A DNA stretch of 64,000 nt from Thalassomonas viridans (lineage in GTDB: Bacteria; Pseudomonadota; Gammaproteobacteria; Enterobacterales; Alteromonadaceae): the NCBI RefSeq assembly GCF_000948985.2, contig NZ_CP059733.1, positions 620,001 to 684,000 of the forward strand. The letters are read 5' to 3'. Below the pieces are notes generated by a model. The model saw only the letters and a list, made by a program, of their open reading frames with translations. It had not been told where the DNA came from and did no database searches. This document shows positions 21,946-31,280 of this stretch, piece after piece; position 1 is the first letter of the stretch, and every line of letters begins with the position of its first letter. The position numbers were made by a program, and so were the translations under genes.

Positions 21946-22223
21946 TCGTTTTTGACCCTGATTTGTTTGCTGTTTTTACGGAAAGGCATTAAAAATCAGT
22001 GGACTGGTAGTGGTTTTTATCTACTCATTTTTATAGCAAACTTCCGCTCTTTGCCCTGTGAATGGACTTTAATTCGTTGGCTGTATATTCTTAACCGAGA
22101 GCAGGCGGCATGATCTATGGTTATATTTCGTCTGTTTGGGTAAACAACCCGGTATTGATTGAAACAAATGTGCCTGAGATCAGGTCTTTACTATCAAGTT
22201 TGAACCTTAGAGGGAACTCAATA

Positions 22224-22880
22224 TTGAAAGTTAACTTTCGTCCGCTATTATTTTTTGTCTTTTGTTTTTGGTCGCTAACCTCGCACGCCATTGAGGTCAA
22301 GGTGCAGGTAGTCGATCCCGCTGCCAAACCGCTGGAAAACATAGTGGTTTACCTTGAACCCCTGGATGGCCAGCAGCAGGCCAAAACCGGGAAAACCCTG
22401 GATATAGGCCAGGTCAATAAAACCTTTACTCCCTATATCAGTGTGATGCAGTCGGGCAATACCGTACGCTTTTATAACCAGGATGATATTACCCACCATA
22501 TTTATTCCGTTACCGGCAGCCATAAGTTTTCCATTAAGATCCGCTCCGGGGAGCAGATGCTTAAGCAGGATTTTACCCAGGCCGGAGAAGTGGTGATGGG
22601 CTGTAATATTCACGACTGGATGAGCGGTTATTTGCTGGTGCTGGATACTCCCTATTTTGATAAGACAGACAGCCAGGGGCAGTTGGTTTTGGATGTTGCC
22701 GAGCCCGGTCAATACCGGCTTACCGCCTGGCATCCGCAAATGCAGGAAAAAGACAACCGCCTGGTGAAAACCTTTGCCTTACCGGAAAATCAGTCGATAA
22801 TATTCAAACTGAACCAGACGATGGCGGAGATACCCCAGCAACAAAGTGATGATGACTTCTATTTTCTTTCGGAATATTAA
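22224..22880 (+). CDS. Periplasmic cupredoxin (methylamine-utilisation-like) protein
   Basis: A protein of 218 residues if started at TTG 22224, which has AGAGGGA about 8 nt upstream and gives a proper signal peptide (cleavage near SHA-IE, residue 22). The longer frame from ATG 22110 would bury the signal sequence. The mature part is a beta-sandwich cupredoxin. Type-1 copper ligands are visible as H91/H92 (DITHHIYS) and C127-H130-M133 (MGCNIHDWM). A C-terminal carboxypeptidase-regulatory-like strand region follows (PGQYRLTAWHP). Such proteins are often labelled methylamine utilisation protein, but no methylamine genes are near. It is the first gene of a tight operon with a GGDEF-EAL protein (15 bp on) and an outer-membrane barrel. 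The partner of the copper centre is unknown. Confidence 0.85.
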   Translation: MKVNFRPLLFFVFCFWSLTSHAIEVKVQVVDPAAKPLENIVVYLEPLDGQQQAKTGKTLDIGQVNKTFTPYISVMQSGNTVRFYNQDDITHHIYSVTGSHKFSIKIRSGEQMLKQDFTQAGEVVMGCNIHDWMSGYLLVLDTPYFDKTDSQGQLVLDVAEPGQYRLTAWHPQMQEKDNRLVKTFALPENQSIIFKLNQTMAEIPQQQSDDDFYFLSEY

Positions 22881-22895
22881 GGACAAAACATTTTA

Positions 22896-25226
22896 ATGAA
22901 GAGCCTGCAGAATAAGATCTTTTTATTTTTTGTCCTGTTACTGCTGGTTGTACAGGCTATCGCCCTGTCCACCCTGATTGCCGGCAAAAACAGCCAGGAG
23001 GAGTTGCAAATCGATAACCGGCTGATGACAGCCAAAACCATTTTTACTGAGCTCTTTGTTAGCCGCAGCGAATACCTGGCGGCATTCGCGGAAACCGCAG
23101 CCAAAGATTACGGCATCAAAGAGGTTTTTCATGATGATACCCGCAGCTTGCTGGTGGCCATGAACAACCACAGAAAACGCATCAATGCCGATATCGCCAT
23201 GGCTATTGCTGCGGATAACCGTATTACCGGTCAGCTGGTGGTAAGCCTGGATAAAGGGGGGCAACCTAAGGTACGCCAGGGAGTGGAAAAAGGTGAGTTA
23301 TTCCGTCATAGCGACTGGCTGGACAGCCAGCAGCAATCGCATTTGTACCTGCTTGATAATGCCGTTTACCAGCTGAGTTTGTCGCCGTTGACCGTGGGAG
23401 CTAAAACCATAGGCTGGCTTGCTTTTGGTTTTGAAATCGATCAGCGCCTGGCGATGGAATTTATGGGCATTACCGGCCTGGCGACCGACTTTATTTTAAA
23501 AGAAGGCGAGCACTGGCGCATGGTGGCGTCTTCAAATCCCAGTGCCGATTTGATTTTTGCCCGGGGCATAGTCCAGGGCAATACCCCGGATACCTATATC
23601 GGGGTGGGGCATTTAATTACCGATCTTGACGAGCAGATTTTCGGGGTCGCCATGTATGGTTTGCGCGCCGATTTTGTCGAGGTGCTGCAAAAACAATGGT
23701 GGCAACTTTTGATGCTGGCGGTGATTACCTTGTTATTATCTTTGGCCGGGGCTTATCTGATCGCCGGCTCTATCACTAAGCCTATTACCCGCCTGGTTGA
23801 ACAGGTGAAAATTGTCGCCAGCGGTGACTATCACCAAACCATTAAGCTCGACGATCAAAATGAACTGGGCCAGCTGGCGGATGAGTTTAATGTGATGCAG
23901 AGCGCTATTTTGAGCCGGGAGCAGGCCATCACCCACAGGGCCAACCATGATCCCCTGACGGATTTGCCCAACCGCAATGTGCTTAAGCTGGCCCTGAATC
24001 ACCTGACCAAGCACCAGATGAATTTTGCCTTGCTGCACCTCAATATCAGCCGTTTAAAAGATGTTAACGATGCCCTGGGGCATGATGTCGGTGACCGGGT
24101 GATCAAAGAAACCGCCAGGCGTTTGTTGCAGCTGAAAGATTTTCAGGTGATTTGCCATCTCGGTGCCGATGAATTCGTGCTGGTGCTGGAATTAACCCCC
24201 GATATGATGCTTGACTCTGTGCTTAACAAGGTGGAACTGGCGCTGGAGCCGAACTTTGATTATCAGGGCATCAGTTTACAGCTTCAGGCCCGCATCGGTA
24301 TCGCCCTGTCGCCGGAGCATAGCAGTGACACAAAAACCCTGTTGCAGATGGCGGATACCGCTTTGCACTATACCCGTAAGGCCCGTCAGGCGGTGCAAAT
24401 TTATCATGCAGATCTGGATGTTAACAGTGTCGAACGCCTGAGCTTGATCAATGATCTGAAAAAAGCCATCAGCTGCGGTCAGCTTGAAGTTTTTTACCAG
24501 CCTAAGATCAACCTGCAATCCAACGAAGTCACCCATGTGGAGGCCCTGGTACGCTGGCAGCACCCCAAGTTAGGCATGGTTCCGCCGGATAATTTTATTT
24601 ATATTGCCGAACAAACGGGGCAAATCAATGCCCTGACCCAGTGGGTCTTTTCCACTGCCCTGGCCCAGTATAAAAGCTGGTGTGCTTTGGGGATCACCTT
24701 GAATATTGCGGTGAATATCTCAGCGGAAAACCTTAAGGATCCGGACTTTTATGCCTTCGTTTGCCAGGCTTTGACGTCTTACCAGGTACCGGCGGAAAAA
24801 ATCACCCTGGAAGTCACCGAAAGTGCCGTGGTGGACGACCCCGAAGCGGCAATCGCCTTGCTCAGTAAATTTAAGGGGCAGGGGATGCGTATCTCAATAG
24901 ATGATTACGGCACCGGCTATTCTTCCCTGGCGCAGTTAAAGCAGTTGCCGGTGCATGAGTTAAAAATCGATAAGTCCTTTGTCCAGAAGCTCAAGGACGA
25001 TGAAGATGATCAGATCATAGTACGCTCTACCATAGAGCTGGCCCACAATATGGGCTTGAGCGTGGTGGCCGAAGGTATCGAAGATGATTATGCCAAGTGC
25101 TGGCTGGCGGAGCATAAATGCGAGCTGGGGCAGGGGTATTTTATCAGCAGGCCGAAACCTGCGCTGGAGCTGACCAGCTGGTTGCAGGAGCAAAAGATTA
25201 TTGCCGGTGAGAAGGAAGTCTTATGA
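22896..25226 (+). CDS. Membrane GGDEF-EAL protein, probable c-di-GMP phosphodiesterase
   Basis: A 776-residue inner-membrane signalling protein. TM1 is at 8-28, a periplasmic sensor of about 240 residues follows, TM2 is at 269-290, HAMP at 291-343, a GGDEF domain at about 350-505 and an EAL domain at about 519-770. The GGDEF looks inactive: the signature is GADEF (423-427) and the metal-binding LDxD is LNIS. The EAL domain looks active (E549-A550-L551, DDYGTGYSSL, KIDKSFV, VAEGIE). It should therefore hydrolyse c-di-GMP, perhaps with the GGDEF as a GTP sensor. It shares an operon with a periplasmic copper protein and overlaps the next gene by 4 bases (ATGA). Confidence 0.92.
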   Translation: MKSLQNKIFLFFVLLLLVVQAIALSTLIAGKNSQEELQIDNRLMTAKTIFTELFVSRSEYLAAFAETAAKDYGIKEVFHDDTRSLLVAMNNHRKRINADIAMAIAADNRITGQLVVSLDKGGQPKVRQGVEKGELFRHSDWLDSQQQSHLYLLDNAVYQLSLSPLTVGAKTIGWLAFGFEIDQRLAMEFMGITGLATDFILKEGEHWRMVASSNPSADLIFARGIVQGNTPDTYIGVGHLITDLDEQIFGVAMYGLRADFVEVLQKQWWQLLMLAVITLLLSLAGAYLIAGSITKPITRLVEQVKIVASGDYHQTIKLDDQNELGQLADEFNVMQSAILSREQAITHRANHDPLTDLPNRNVLKLALNHLTKHQMNFALLHLNISRLKDVNDALGHDVGDRVIKETARRLLQLKDFQVICHLGADEFVLVLELTPDMMLDSVLNKVELALEPNFDYQGISLQLQARIGIALSPEHSSDTKTLLQMADTALHYTRKARQAVQIYHADLDVNSVERLSLINDLKKAISCGQLEVFYQPKINLQSNEVTHVEALVRWQHPKLGMVPPDNFIYIAEQTGQINALTQWVFSTALAQYKSWCALGITLNIAVNISAENLKDPDFYAFVCQALTSYQVPAEKITLEVTESAVVDDPEAAIALLSKFKGQGMRISIDDYGTGYSSLAQLKQLPVHELKIDKSFVQKLKDDEDDQIIVRSTIELAHNMGLSVVAEGIEDDYAKCWLAEHKCELGQGYFISRPKPALELTSWLQEQKIIAGEKEVL

Positions 25227-26458
25227 TTAAAATCTTCGGGCTGACCATTGCCCTTTTAAGCACATGCAGTGTTATGGCGGTTGAAACCGAGTGGCACGGT
25301 TTGGTGGATTTCAGGCTGGGTAGTGCAGATACCATAGACAGTTATGTCGACGGCGGCATGGGGAAATTTGGCCAGAGTGACGGTCAGCACCTTGCTCTAT
25401 CCCAGCTGGGAGCCGAACTGGCCCTGAGCTGGGATTCCGGCATTAGCGGCCACCTGGTGGCCAATGCCTATTTAGATCGAGAAAAAAGCGGCGCCGGCCT
25501 GACCGAAGCCTACCTGAAATACCGGAGCCTGCCCAATGCTGCCGGATTGCGCTGGCAAAGCAAGGCGGGGATTTTTTACCCTGCGATTTCGCTGGAGAAC
25601 AATGCTTTTGCCTGGGCCAGCAAAAACACCCTAAATTCTTCGACCCTCAATACCTGGCTGGGGGAAGAGGTCCGGGTACTGGGGGCGGAATTTATGCTGA
25701 CGCGCCTGGGCAAGCTGCATAATTCCAAACATGATTTTTCCCTGTCCGGGGCTATTTTTGGCAATAACGATCCTGCCGGCGCCTTACTGGCCTGGCATGG
25801 CTGGACCATGAGCAGCCGCCAGACCTTATGGACCGAGCGCCTGTTTTTACCGGATTTTGAAGCCAGCAGGCCGGGCAATATGCTCAGCCACCAGGCGAAA
25901 GAGTCGGATCCCTTTCTGGAGCTGGACGACCGGCTGGGATTTCATGTTAAAGCCCGGTGGAAATACCGGGGCAAGGGGGAGTTTTCATCCGGCTATTATG
26001 ATAACAACGGCCGCCCCTACATTGTTAAAAAAGGTCAGTACGCCTGGAAAACCCGTTTTTACCATGTGGGGGCCAAATGGCGGCTGGCTAAAGGACTGGA
26101 GCTGAGCGGCCAGTACCTTAACGGCCGTACCCTGATGCAGAGTCCGCAGAAAATGGACGTAGTGAACAATGATTATGCCAGCGGTTATCTTGCCCTGACG
26201 AAAAAGTGGCGCCAGCATCAGGTAACCCTGCGGGGGGAAGAGTTCTCGGTGACGGATAACGACAATACCCCGGGAGACAACAATAATGAATACGGTAAGG
26301 CGATGACGGTTAATTACCGTTACCAGTATCAGAGGAACTGGTTTTTTTCCGGAGAATTTAACTGGATAGACAGTAACCGGCCGGCGCGGTGGTATATCGG
26401 CCAGCCGGTGGCGCTTACCGAACGCCAGTTACAGTTTTCCGCCCGTTATTTCTTTTAA
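25223..26458 (+). CDS. Outer-membrane beta-barrel (porin-like) protein
   Basis: A 411-residue protein with a signal peptide (cleavage near VMA-VE, residue 19). It has alternating aromatic/hydrophobic strands throughout and ends in YFF, the aromatic C-terminal signature for BAM-dependent insertion. It has no TonB plug. It resembles uncharacterised porin-like proteins of Alteromonadales. Its start overlaps the stop of the GGDEF-EAL gene (ATGA), which implies translational coupling, so barrel, cyclic-di-GMP enzyme and cupredoxin are made together. The substrate is unknown. Confidence 0.8.
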   Translation: MIKIFGLTIALLSTCSVMAVETEWHGLVDFRLGSADTIDSYVDGGMGKFGQSDGQHLALSQLGAELALSWDSGISGHLVANAYLDREKSGAGLTEAYLKYRSLPNAAGLRWQSKAGIFYPAISLENNAFAWASKNTLNSSTLNTWLGEEVRVLGAEFMLTRLGKLHNSKHDFSLSGAIFGNNDPAGALLAWHGWTMSSRQTLWTERLFLPDFEASRPGNMLSHQAKESDPFLELDDRLGFHVKARWKYRGKGEFSSGYYDNNGRPYIVKKGQYAWKTRFYHVGAKWRLAKGLELSGQYLNGRTLMQSPQKMDVVNNDYASGYLALTKKWRQHQVTLRGEEFSVTDNDNTPGDNNNEYGKAMTVNYRYQYQRNWFFSGEFNWIDSNRPARWYIGQPVALTERQLQFSARYFF

Positions 26459-26547
26459 TCTTTATCCTTTGCGGTTTCCGGCAAGGCAGTGCCTGCCGCG
26501 ATAAATATCAGCTCTTCCCTGAGCACAGGTTTTTAACACCCGGCGGT

Positions 26548-28200
26548 TTATCCCGCTTTGCTTGTCATCTTTTTGTAGTAGCTGATCAGCCCGGCTGTGG
26601 AGCTGTCATGTCCGGCAGCGGTTTCATCCGTTTCCAGCTGGTGCTGAATTTTACTGGCCAGGCCCTTACCTAACTCCACCCCCCATTGATCAAAGGAGCA
26701 GATTTGCAAAATAATGCCCTGGACAAAAATCTTATGCTCATACAGGGCGATCAGAGAACCCAGGGTTTTCGGGGTAATACGCTCCATTAAAATGGTATTG
26801 GTGGGGCGGTTGCCTTTGTGTACCTTATGGGGGGCCACTTTATCTATATAGTCCTGCTGGCGGTCTTTGGTAGCCAGGTCGGCCCTGACCTGGGCTTCGT
26901 CCACCCCGCTCATCAGGGCCTGGGTCTGGGCAAAAAAGTTGGCCATTAAGGTTTCATGGTGTCCCCTGACCGGGGTAATGCTTTCCACCGAGCCGATAAA
27001 GTCCGCCGGCACTATATTGTTGCTCTGGTGCAGGTACTGGTAAAAGGCATGTTGGCCGTTGATGCCCAGCTCGCCCCAGATGGAAGGCACTGTGGGGTAG
27101 CTCACCGGTTCGCCGTGCCAGGTGACAGATTTGCCGTTGCTTTCCATTTCCGCCTGCTGCAGGTAGGCGCTGAGCATATGCAGCGACTGATCATAGGGTA
27201 AAATGGCCTGGGACTGGGCCCCCAAAAAAGTACAGTTCCAGATGCTGAGCAGGGCCAGCATAACAGGGGCATTGTCTGCCAGCGGCGCCTGCCGGAAGTG
27301 CCGGTCCATTTCATGGGCGCCTTCGAGTAGCTCAATAAACTGCTTAAAGCCGAGATCCAGGGCCACCGGCAGGCCGATGGCAGACCAGAGGGAAAAGCGG
27401 CCGCCGACCCAGTCCCACATATCAAAGATATTTTCTGCTGCGATGCCAAATGCTTTGGCGTTGTCCCTGCTGGCGGTCACGGCGATGAAATGTTTTGCCA
27501 CCGCCTGTTCGTCAAAGGAAGCGGAGACCAGCCATTTTACCGCGGTGGCGGCATTGGTCATGGTTTCCGTGGTGGTAAAGGTTTTGCTGGAAACGATAAA
27601 CAGCACTTTTTCCGGATTCAGCGGCCGCAGTACTTCGGCAATCTGGGCGCCGTCGACATTGGAAACATAATGGACATTTAAGCTGTTATCGCTGTATTGC
27701 TTCAGGGCCTCGGTGACCGTTTGGGGTCCCAGGTTGGAGCCGCCAACACCTATATTGACGACATCGGTAATGCGTTTGTCGGAGTAGCCTTTCCAGTGTC
27801 CCTGGCGGACCTTGTCGCTGAAGTTTTTCATTTTGGCCAGGGTCTGCTCTACCTGCAGGGTAATGTTTTCGCCGTCAAGCTCAAGCGGCGTCTTGCTGCG
27901 GTTGCGCAGCGGCGTGTGCAAAACCGCCCTGTTTTCGGTGCGGTTAATGGCTTCACCGGTAAACATTTTCTCCCGCCAGCCGCTGATATCGCAATCCTGT
28001 GCCAGCGCCAGCAACTGCTGCATGGTTTGTTCCGTGATCAGGTTTTTTGAGTAATCGAGCAGCAATGAAGGCAGCTGAATGGAAAATTTATCGAAACGCC
28101 GGGCATCGGCGGCAAACAGGTCGTTCATATGTTGCTGTTTCATTTGCCGTGCATGGGCGTGCAGGGCCTGCCAGCTGGCAAGGGAGGTTCTTGCTGTCAT
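26548..28200 (-). CDS. pgi: Glucose-6-phosphate isomerase
   Basis: A 550-residue cytoplasmic enzyme interconverting glucose 6-phosphate and fructose 6-phosphate. Family motifs are present: VGGSNLGP, SSKTFTTTETMTNA, WVGGRFSLWSAIGLP and DQWGVELGKGLA. The length is normal. It lies 146 bp downstream of the sugar permease gene on the same strand, beside the sucrose genes. That suits the entry of sucrose-derived hexose phosphates into central metabolism, though it could equally be an independent housekeeping copy. Confidence 0.97.
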   Translation of the reverse strand: MTARTSLASWQALHAHARQMKQQHMNDLFAADARRFDKFSIQLPSLLLDYSKNLITEQTMQQLLALAQDCDISGWREKMFTGEAINRTENRAVLHTPLRNRSKTPLELDGENITLQVEQTLAKMKNFSDKVRQGHWKGYSDKRITDVVNIGVGGSNLGPQTVTEALKQYSDNSLNVHYVSNVDGAQIAEVLRPLNPEKVLFIVSSKTFTTTETMTNAATAVKWLVSASFDEQAVAKHFIAVTASRDNAKAFGIAAENIFDMWDWVGGRFSLWSAIGLPVALDLGFKQFIELLEGAHEMDRHFRQAPLADNAPVMLALLSIWNCTFLGAQSQAILPYDQSLHMLSAYLQQAEMESNGKSVTWHGEPVSYPTVPSIWGELGINGQHAFYQYLHQSNNIVPADFIGSVESITPVRGHHETLMANFFAQTQALMSGVDEAQVRADLATKDRQQDYIDKVAPHKVHKGNRPTNTILMERITPKTLGSLIALYEHKIFVQGIILQICSFDQWGVELGKGLASKIQHQLETDETAAGHDSSTAGLISYYKKMTSKAG

Positions 28201-28346
28201 TGGAAATCCTCGGGGGTTAAAACGGTTTACGGGGGGGATTATCCCGGCCAGGACCTGAGCATACCCGGTGAAAATGATGTTTATATGATCCCGGCCGCTT
28301 TCTGTCGCTTTAACCAGGCAAAAAGCGGCCCGAAAATATGCCTGTT

Positions 28347-29570
28347 TTAGCTGTGTTCGGCTTCGAGTAATACTTCCCGGGTGGGTTTTTGCAGCAGGTT
28401 ATAGGCCATCATTAAAAATAAGATGCCGGCGAAACCTGTGGCCAGATAAAAGCCGTATTTGACATCGCCGAACAGATCGCTGACCGCTCCCATGGCTAGC
28501 GGACCCAGCGCCGCAGCGACGGCGGTAAAAAATAAAATTACCCCGGCGACGGCGCCGTGCTCGGATTTTTTGAAGCAGCTGATACCCTTGGAATTCAGGG
28601 TGGGGTAGATCATCGACATAAATAAACCGGATAAGGGCAGCAGGTAGACGGCGACATTGATGCCGTAGACCATGCTAAAGAAATAACAGCAGAAGATTGC
28701 CAGGCTGGTGGCGAACATTACCTGCATCCAGTTGAATTTCGTCAGGATCCAGGCGCCCAGAAAGCGCCCCAGGGCGCGGAAGACAAAAAAGATGGTCAGG
28801 GCATAGGTGGCCAGCCAGAACATATTGCCCTGGTAATCGCGCAGCAGGGTCGGCATCCAGACATAGATGGCAACCTCAGTGATCACATATAAGGCGATGG
28901 CGGTGGAAAAACCCAGGGCATAACGGTTTTTCATCATTTTCAGGGTACGCTTTAAGGTGATCTCTTCACTTTGGTCTTTTTTCATGGCGGGATAATTGGT
29001 TTTCCATGCCAGCAGGCACAGGGACGCACATAAGATACCGGCGATCACATACAGGTATTTCCAGGCAAAGCCGCTGGCGAGCAGGTAGCTGACGATGGCC
29101 GGGCCGATAATGGCGCCGACGCCAAAGAAGCCTTCCACGGTATTCATGGTGCTGGTGTGCTCTTTGCCTGAGGCGGAGATATCACCGATCAGCGCCAGGG
29201 CGCCGGTTTTGAAAAAACCTATGGCGCAGCCGGAGCACACCATCAGGGCAAGGAAGAACCAGAAAGAATCGCCGACGGCGAATAAAAAGCTGGTGACGGA
29301 AAAAACCACCAGGCCGAGGATGATAGTGGTTTTGCGGCCGAGTTTGTCGGCGAGAAAACCCAGCAGCAGGCCGCTGAGGGCGATGGCGATCATAGGCACG
29401 TAATGAAAGGCGCTGGCCGCGGTTAAGCTGAGATCAAACGCGGTAATGATTTCCGGGATGATGACGCCAACTGCATCCGTGGTCATGGCAAACATCATAA
29501 ACATCAAATAGGTTAACCATTTAATACGTTGCATTTGCTGGTGGTCGATACTGTTACTGGTATTCTTCAT
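28347..29570 (-). CDS. MFS sugar permease (probable sucrose transporter)
   Basis: A 407-residue inner-membrane transporter with about 12 predicted helices. The first cytoplasmic loop has the MFS signature GFLADKLGRKT (about residues 74-84). It is divergent from sucrose phosphorylase and shares its control region, which carries the LacI-type operator. The context suggests that it imports sucrose delivered to the periplasm by the TonB receptor. The substrate is inferred from neighbours only. Confidence 0.85.
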   Translation of the reverse strand: MKNTSNSIDHQQMQRIKWLTYLMFMMFAMTTDAVGVIIPEIITAFDLSLTAASAFHYVPMIAIALSGLLLGFLADKLGRKTTIILGLVVFSVTSFLFAVGDSFWFFLALMVCSGCAIGFFKTGALALIGDISASGKEHTSTMNTVEGFFGVGAIIGPAIVSYLLASGFAWKYLYVIAGILCASLCLLAWKTNYPAMKKDQSEEITLKRTLKMMKNRYALGFSTAIALYVITEVAIYVWMPTLLRDYQGNMFWLATYALTIFFVFRALGRFLGAWILTKFNWMQVMFATSLAIFCCYFFSMVYGINVAVYLLPLSGLFMSMIYPTLNSKGISCFKKSEHGAVAGVILFFTAVAAALGPLAMGAVSDLFGDVKYGFYLATGFAGILFLMMAYNLLQKPTREVLLEAEHS

Positions 29571-29713
29571 AAAAAGCCTTTCTGTTGTTTTGCCCTGCCA
29601 AGCTTGTTTCGGGGTCAGGCCCGGGTATATAAACAGGCTACAGGCGTTTTAGTGCGCTTGGAAATAAACAATAATTTTTCTTGAATCTGTGGAGTATTTG
29701 ATTAAAGATAATG

Positions 29714-29727
29714 CTTAATCGATTAAG
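29714..29727. promoter_or_regulatory. LacI-type operator for sucrose phosphorylase and permease
   Basis: A perfect 14-bp palindrome, CTTAATCGATTAAG, lies just after a GATAAT -10-like box (29707-29712). An identical site precedes the TonB receptor (32675-32688). The central CG and length suit a LacI-family repressor, and a LacI-type gene lies in the locus. Confidence 0.8.
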
Positions 29728-29761
29728 TTTCAAATTATTTATTACCCTAGTGAGTACGCTG

Positions 29762-31237
29762 ATGAAAAATAACGTGCAATTAATCACCTATGCTGACCGG
29801 TTGTCCGGCGCCGGTATTCCTGAGCTTCATGAGTTGCTGGCTAATGAACTAAGCGGTTTGTTTTCCGGGGTACATATTCTGCCCTTCTTCTATCCCATTG
29901 ACGGCAGCGACGCCGGTTTTGACCCCATAGACCATACCCGGGTGGATGAACGCATCGGTAGCTGGCAGGATATTAAGGCATTGGGTAGTGACTGTGAAAT
30001 TATGGCGGATCTTATCGTAAACCATGCTTCCGCCGAGTCGTCGGAGTTTCGGGATGTGCTGGCCCAAGGCAAGGGTTCCGCCTATTGGGACTTGTTTCTC
30101 ACCAAAGACAAGGTCTTTCCCGGCGGCGCCAGTGAAGAGCAGCTGGCGCTGATCCCCAGGCCGAAAACCAGCGGCTGTTTTACCCCTTATACCCTGGCAA
30201 CCGGGGAACAGGTCGATTTCTGGACCACTTTTACTGACAGCCAGATAGATCTGGACGTGAAAAGCGGCTTGGGACGCGAGTACCTGAAAAAGGTGATAAA
30301 GACTTTTGCCGACAGCAATATCAGCTATATCCGCCTGGATGCGGCGGGTTTTGCCATCAAAAAGGCCGGTACCAGCTGTTTTATGATCGATGAAACCTTC
30401 GACTTTATCAACGAGTTGTCGGATCTGGCCAATAAAGCCGGCATGAAGTCCCTGGTGGAGATCCATTCCTATTATAAAACCCAGATTGAAATCGCCAAAC
30501 GGGTGAACCTGGTGTATGACTTTGCCCTGCCACCCCTGGTGCTGCATTATTTATCCAGCCAAGACGTTGTCCCTTTGGTGAACTGGCTGAAGATTTCCCC
30601 GAGAAACTGTATTACCGTTTTGGATACCCACGACGGTATAGGCATTGAAGATGTCGCCGGAAAAGACGGTTTGCCGGGATTGCTTAGCCAGGAGCAGATT
30701 GATAAGCTGATCGCCGCCATCCATGCCAACAGTGGCGGCGGCAGCGAAAAAGCCTCGGGGGCTGCCGCCAGCAATGTCGATATCTACCAGGTTAACTGTA
30801 CTTATTATGATGCGCTGGCAAAAAACGATCTCAATTATCTGATCGCCCGCGCTATCCAGTTTTTCTCTCCCGGCGTGCCCCAGGTTTATTACGGCGGTTT
30901 GCTGGCGCTGGAAAATGATCTGCAGCTGCTGGCAGACACCAATGTCGGCCGGGACATTAACCGCTCCTACCTCAATAAAACCCGGGTGGCGGCGGCGATG
31001 GAGAAGCCTGTGGTGAAAGCCCTGTCTGCCCTGATCCGGATACGTAACCAGAGTAAAGCTTTTGACGGCCTGTTTGAAATATCCGGTGACAAGCAGAAGC
31101 TGTGCATGAAATGGCTTAACGGCCAGAGTAGCGCCCGCTTAGTGGTGGATATGGCACAGCAGCAGGCGACGGTTTTCCTCAGCGATGGTGAAACGCAGCA
31201 GCAAATAGCGCTGGAGCAGCTGCTGGCCGGTGGCTGA
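29762..31237 (+). CDS. Sucrose phosphorylase (GH13 subfamily 18)
   Basis: An enzyme that splits sucrose with phosphate into alpha-glucose 1-phosphate and fructose, saving one ATP. From ATG 29762 it is 491 residues. The GH13 catalytic residues fall at D193 (YIRLDAAGF, nucleophile), E233 (VEIHSYY, acid/base) and D291 (LDTHDGIG). They sit one residue from the positions I recall for the Bifidobacterium enzyme. A longer frame opens at 29711, but that ATG lies at the edge of the operator palindrome and adds 17 unlikely residues. No signal peptide is present, so it acts in the cytoplasm. Its products fit the fructokinase and pgi nearby. Confidence 0.9.
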   Translation: MKNNVQLITYADRLSGAGIPELHELLANELSGLFSGVHILPFFYPIDGSDAGFDPIDHTRVDERIGSWQDIKALGSDCEIMADLIVNHASAESSEFRDVLAQGKGSAYWDLFLTKDKVFPGGASEEQLALIPRPKTSGCFTPYTLATGEQVDFWTTFTDSQIDLDVKSGLGREYLKKVIKTFADSNISYIRLDAAGFAIKKAGTSCFMIDETFDFINELSDLANKAGMKSLVEIHSYYKTQIEIAKRVNLVYDFALPPLVLHYLSSQDVVPLVNWLKISPRNCITVLDTHDGIGIEDVAGKDGLPGLLSQEQIDKLIAAIHANSGGGSEKASGAAASNVDIYQVNCTYYDALAKNDLNYLIARAIQFFSPGVPQVYYGGLLALENDLQLLADTNVGRDINRSYLNKTRVAAAMEKPVVKALSALIRIRNQSKAFDGLFEISGDKQKLCMKWLNGQSSARLVVDMAQQQATVFLSDGETQQQIALEQLLAGG

Positions 31238-31280
31238 AACGCCGGGCGGGAGAGCAGCGGGCCGCTCGGGCGCATCTGAA

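Noticed and set aside
29849..30547. 232-residue minus-strand open frame
   Set aside because: It is antisense to sucrose phosphorylase, whose catalytic residues are all in place.
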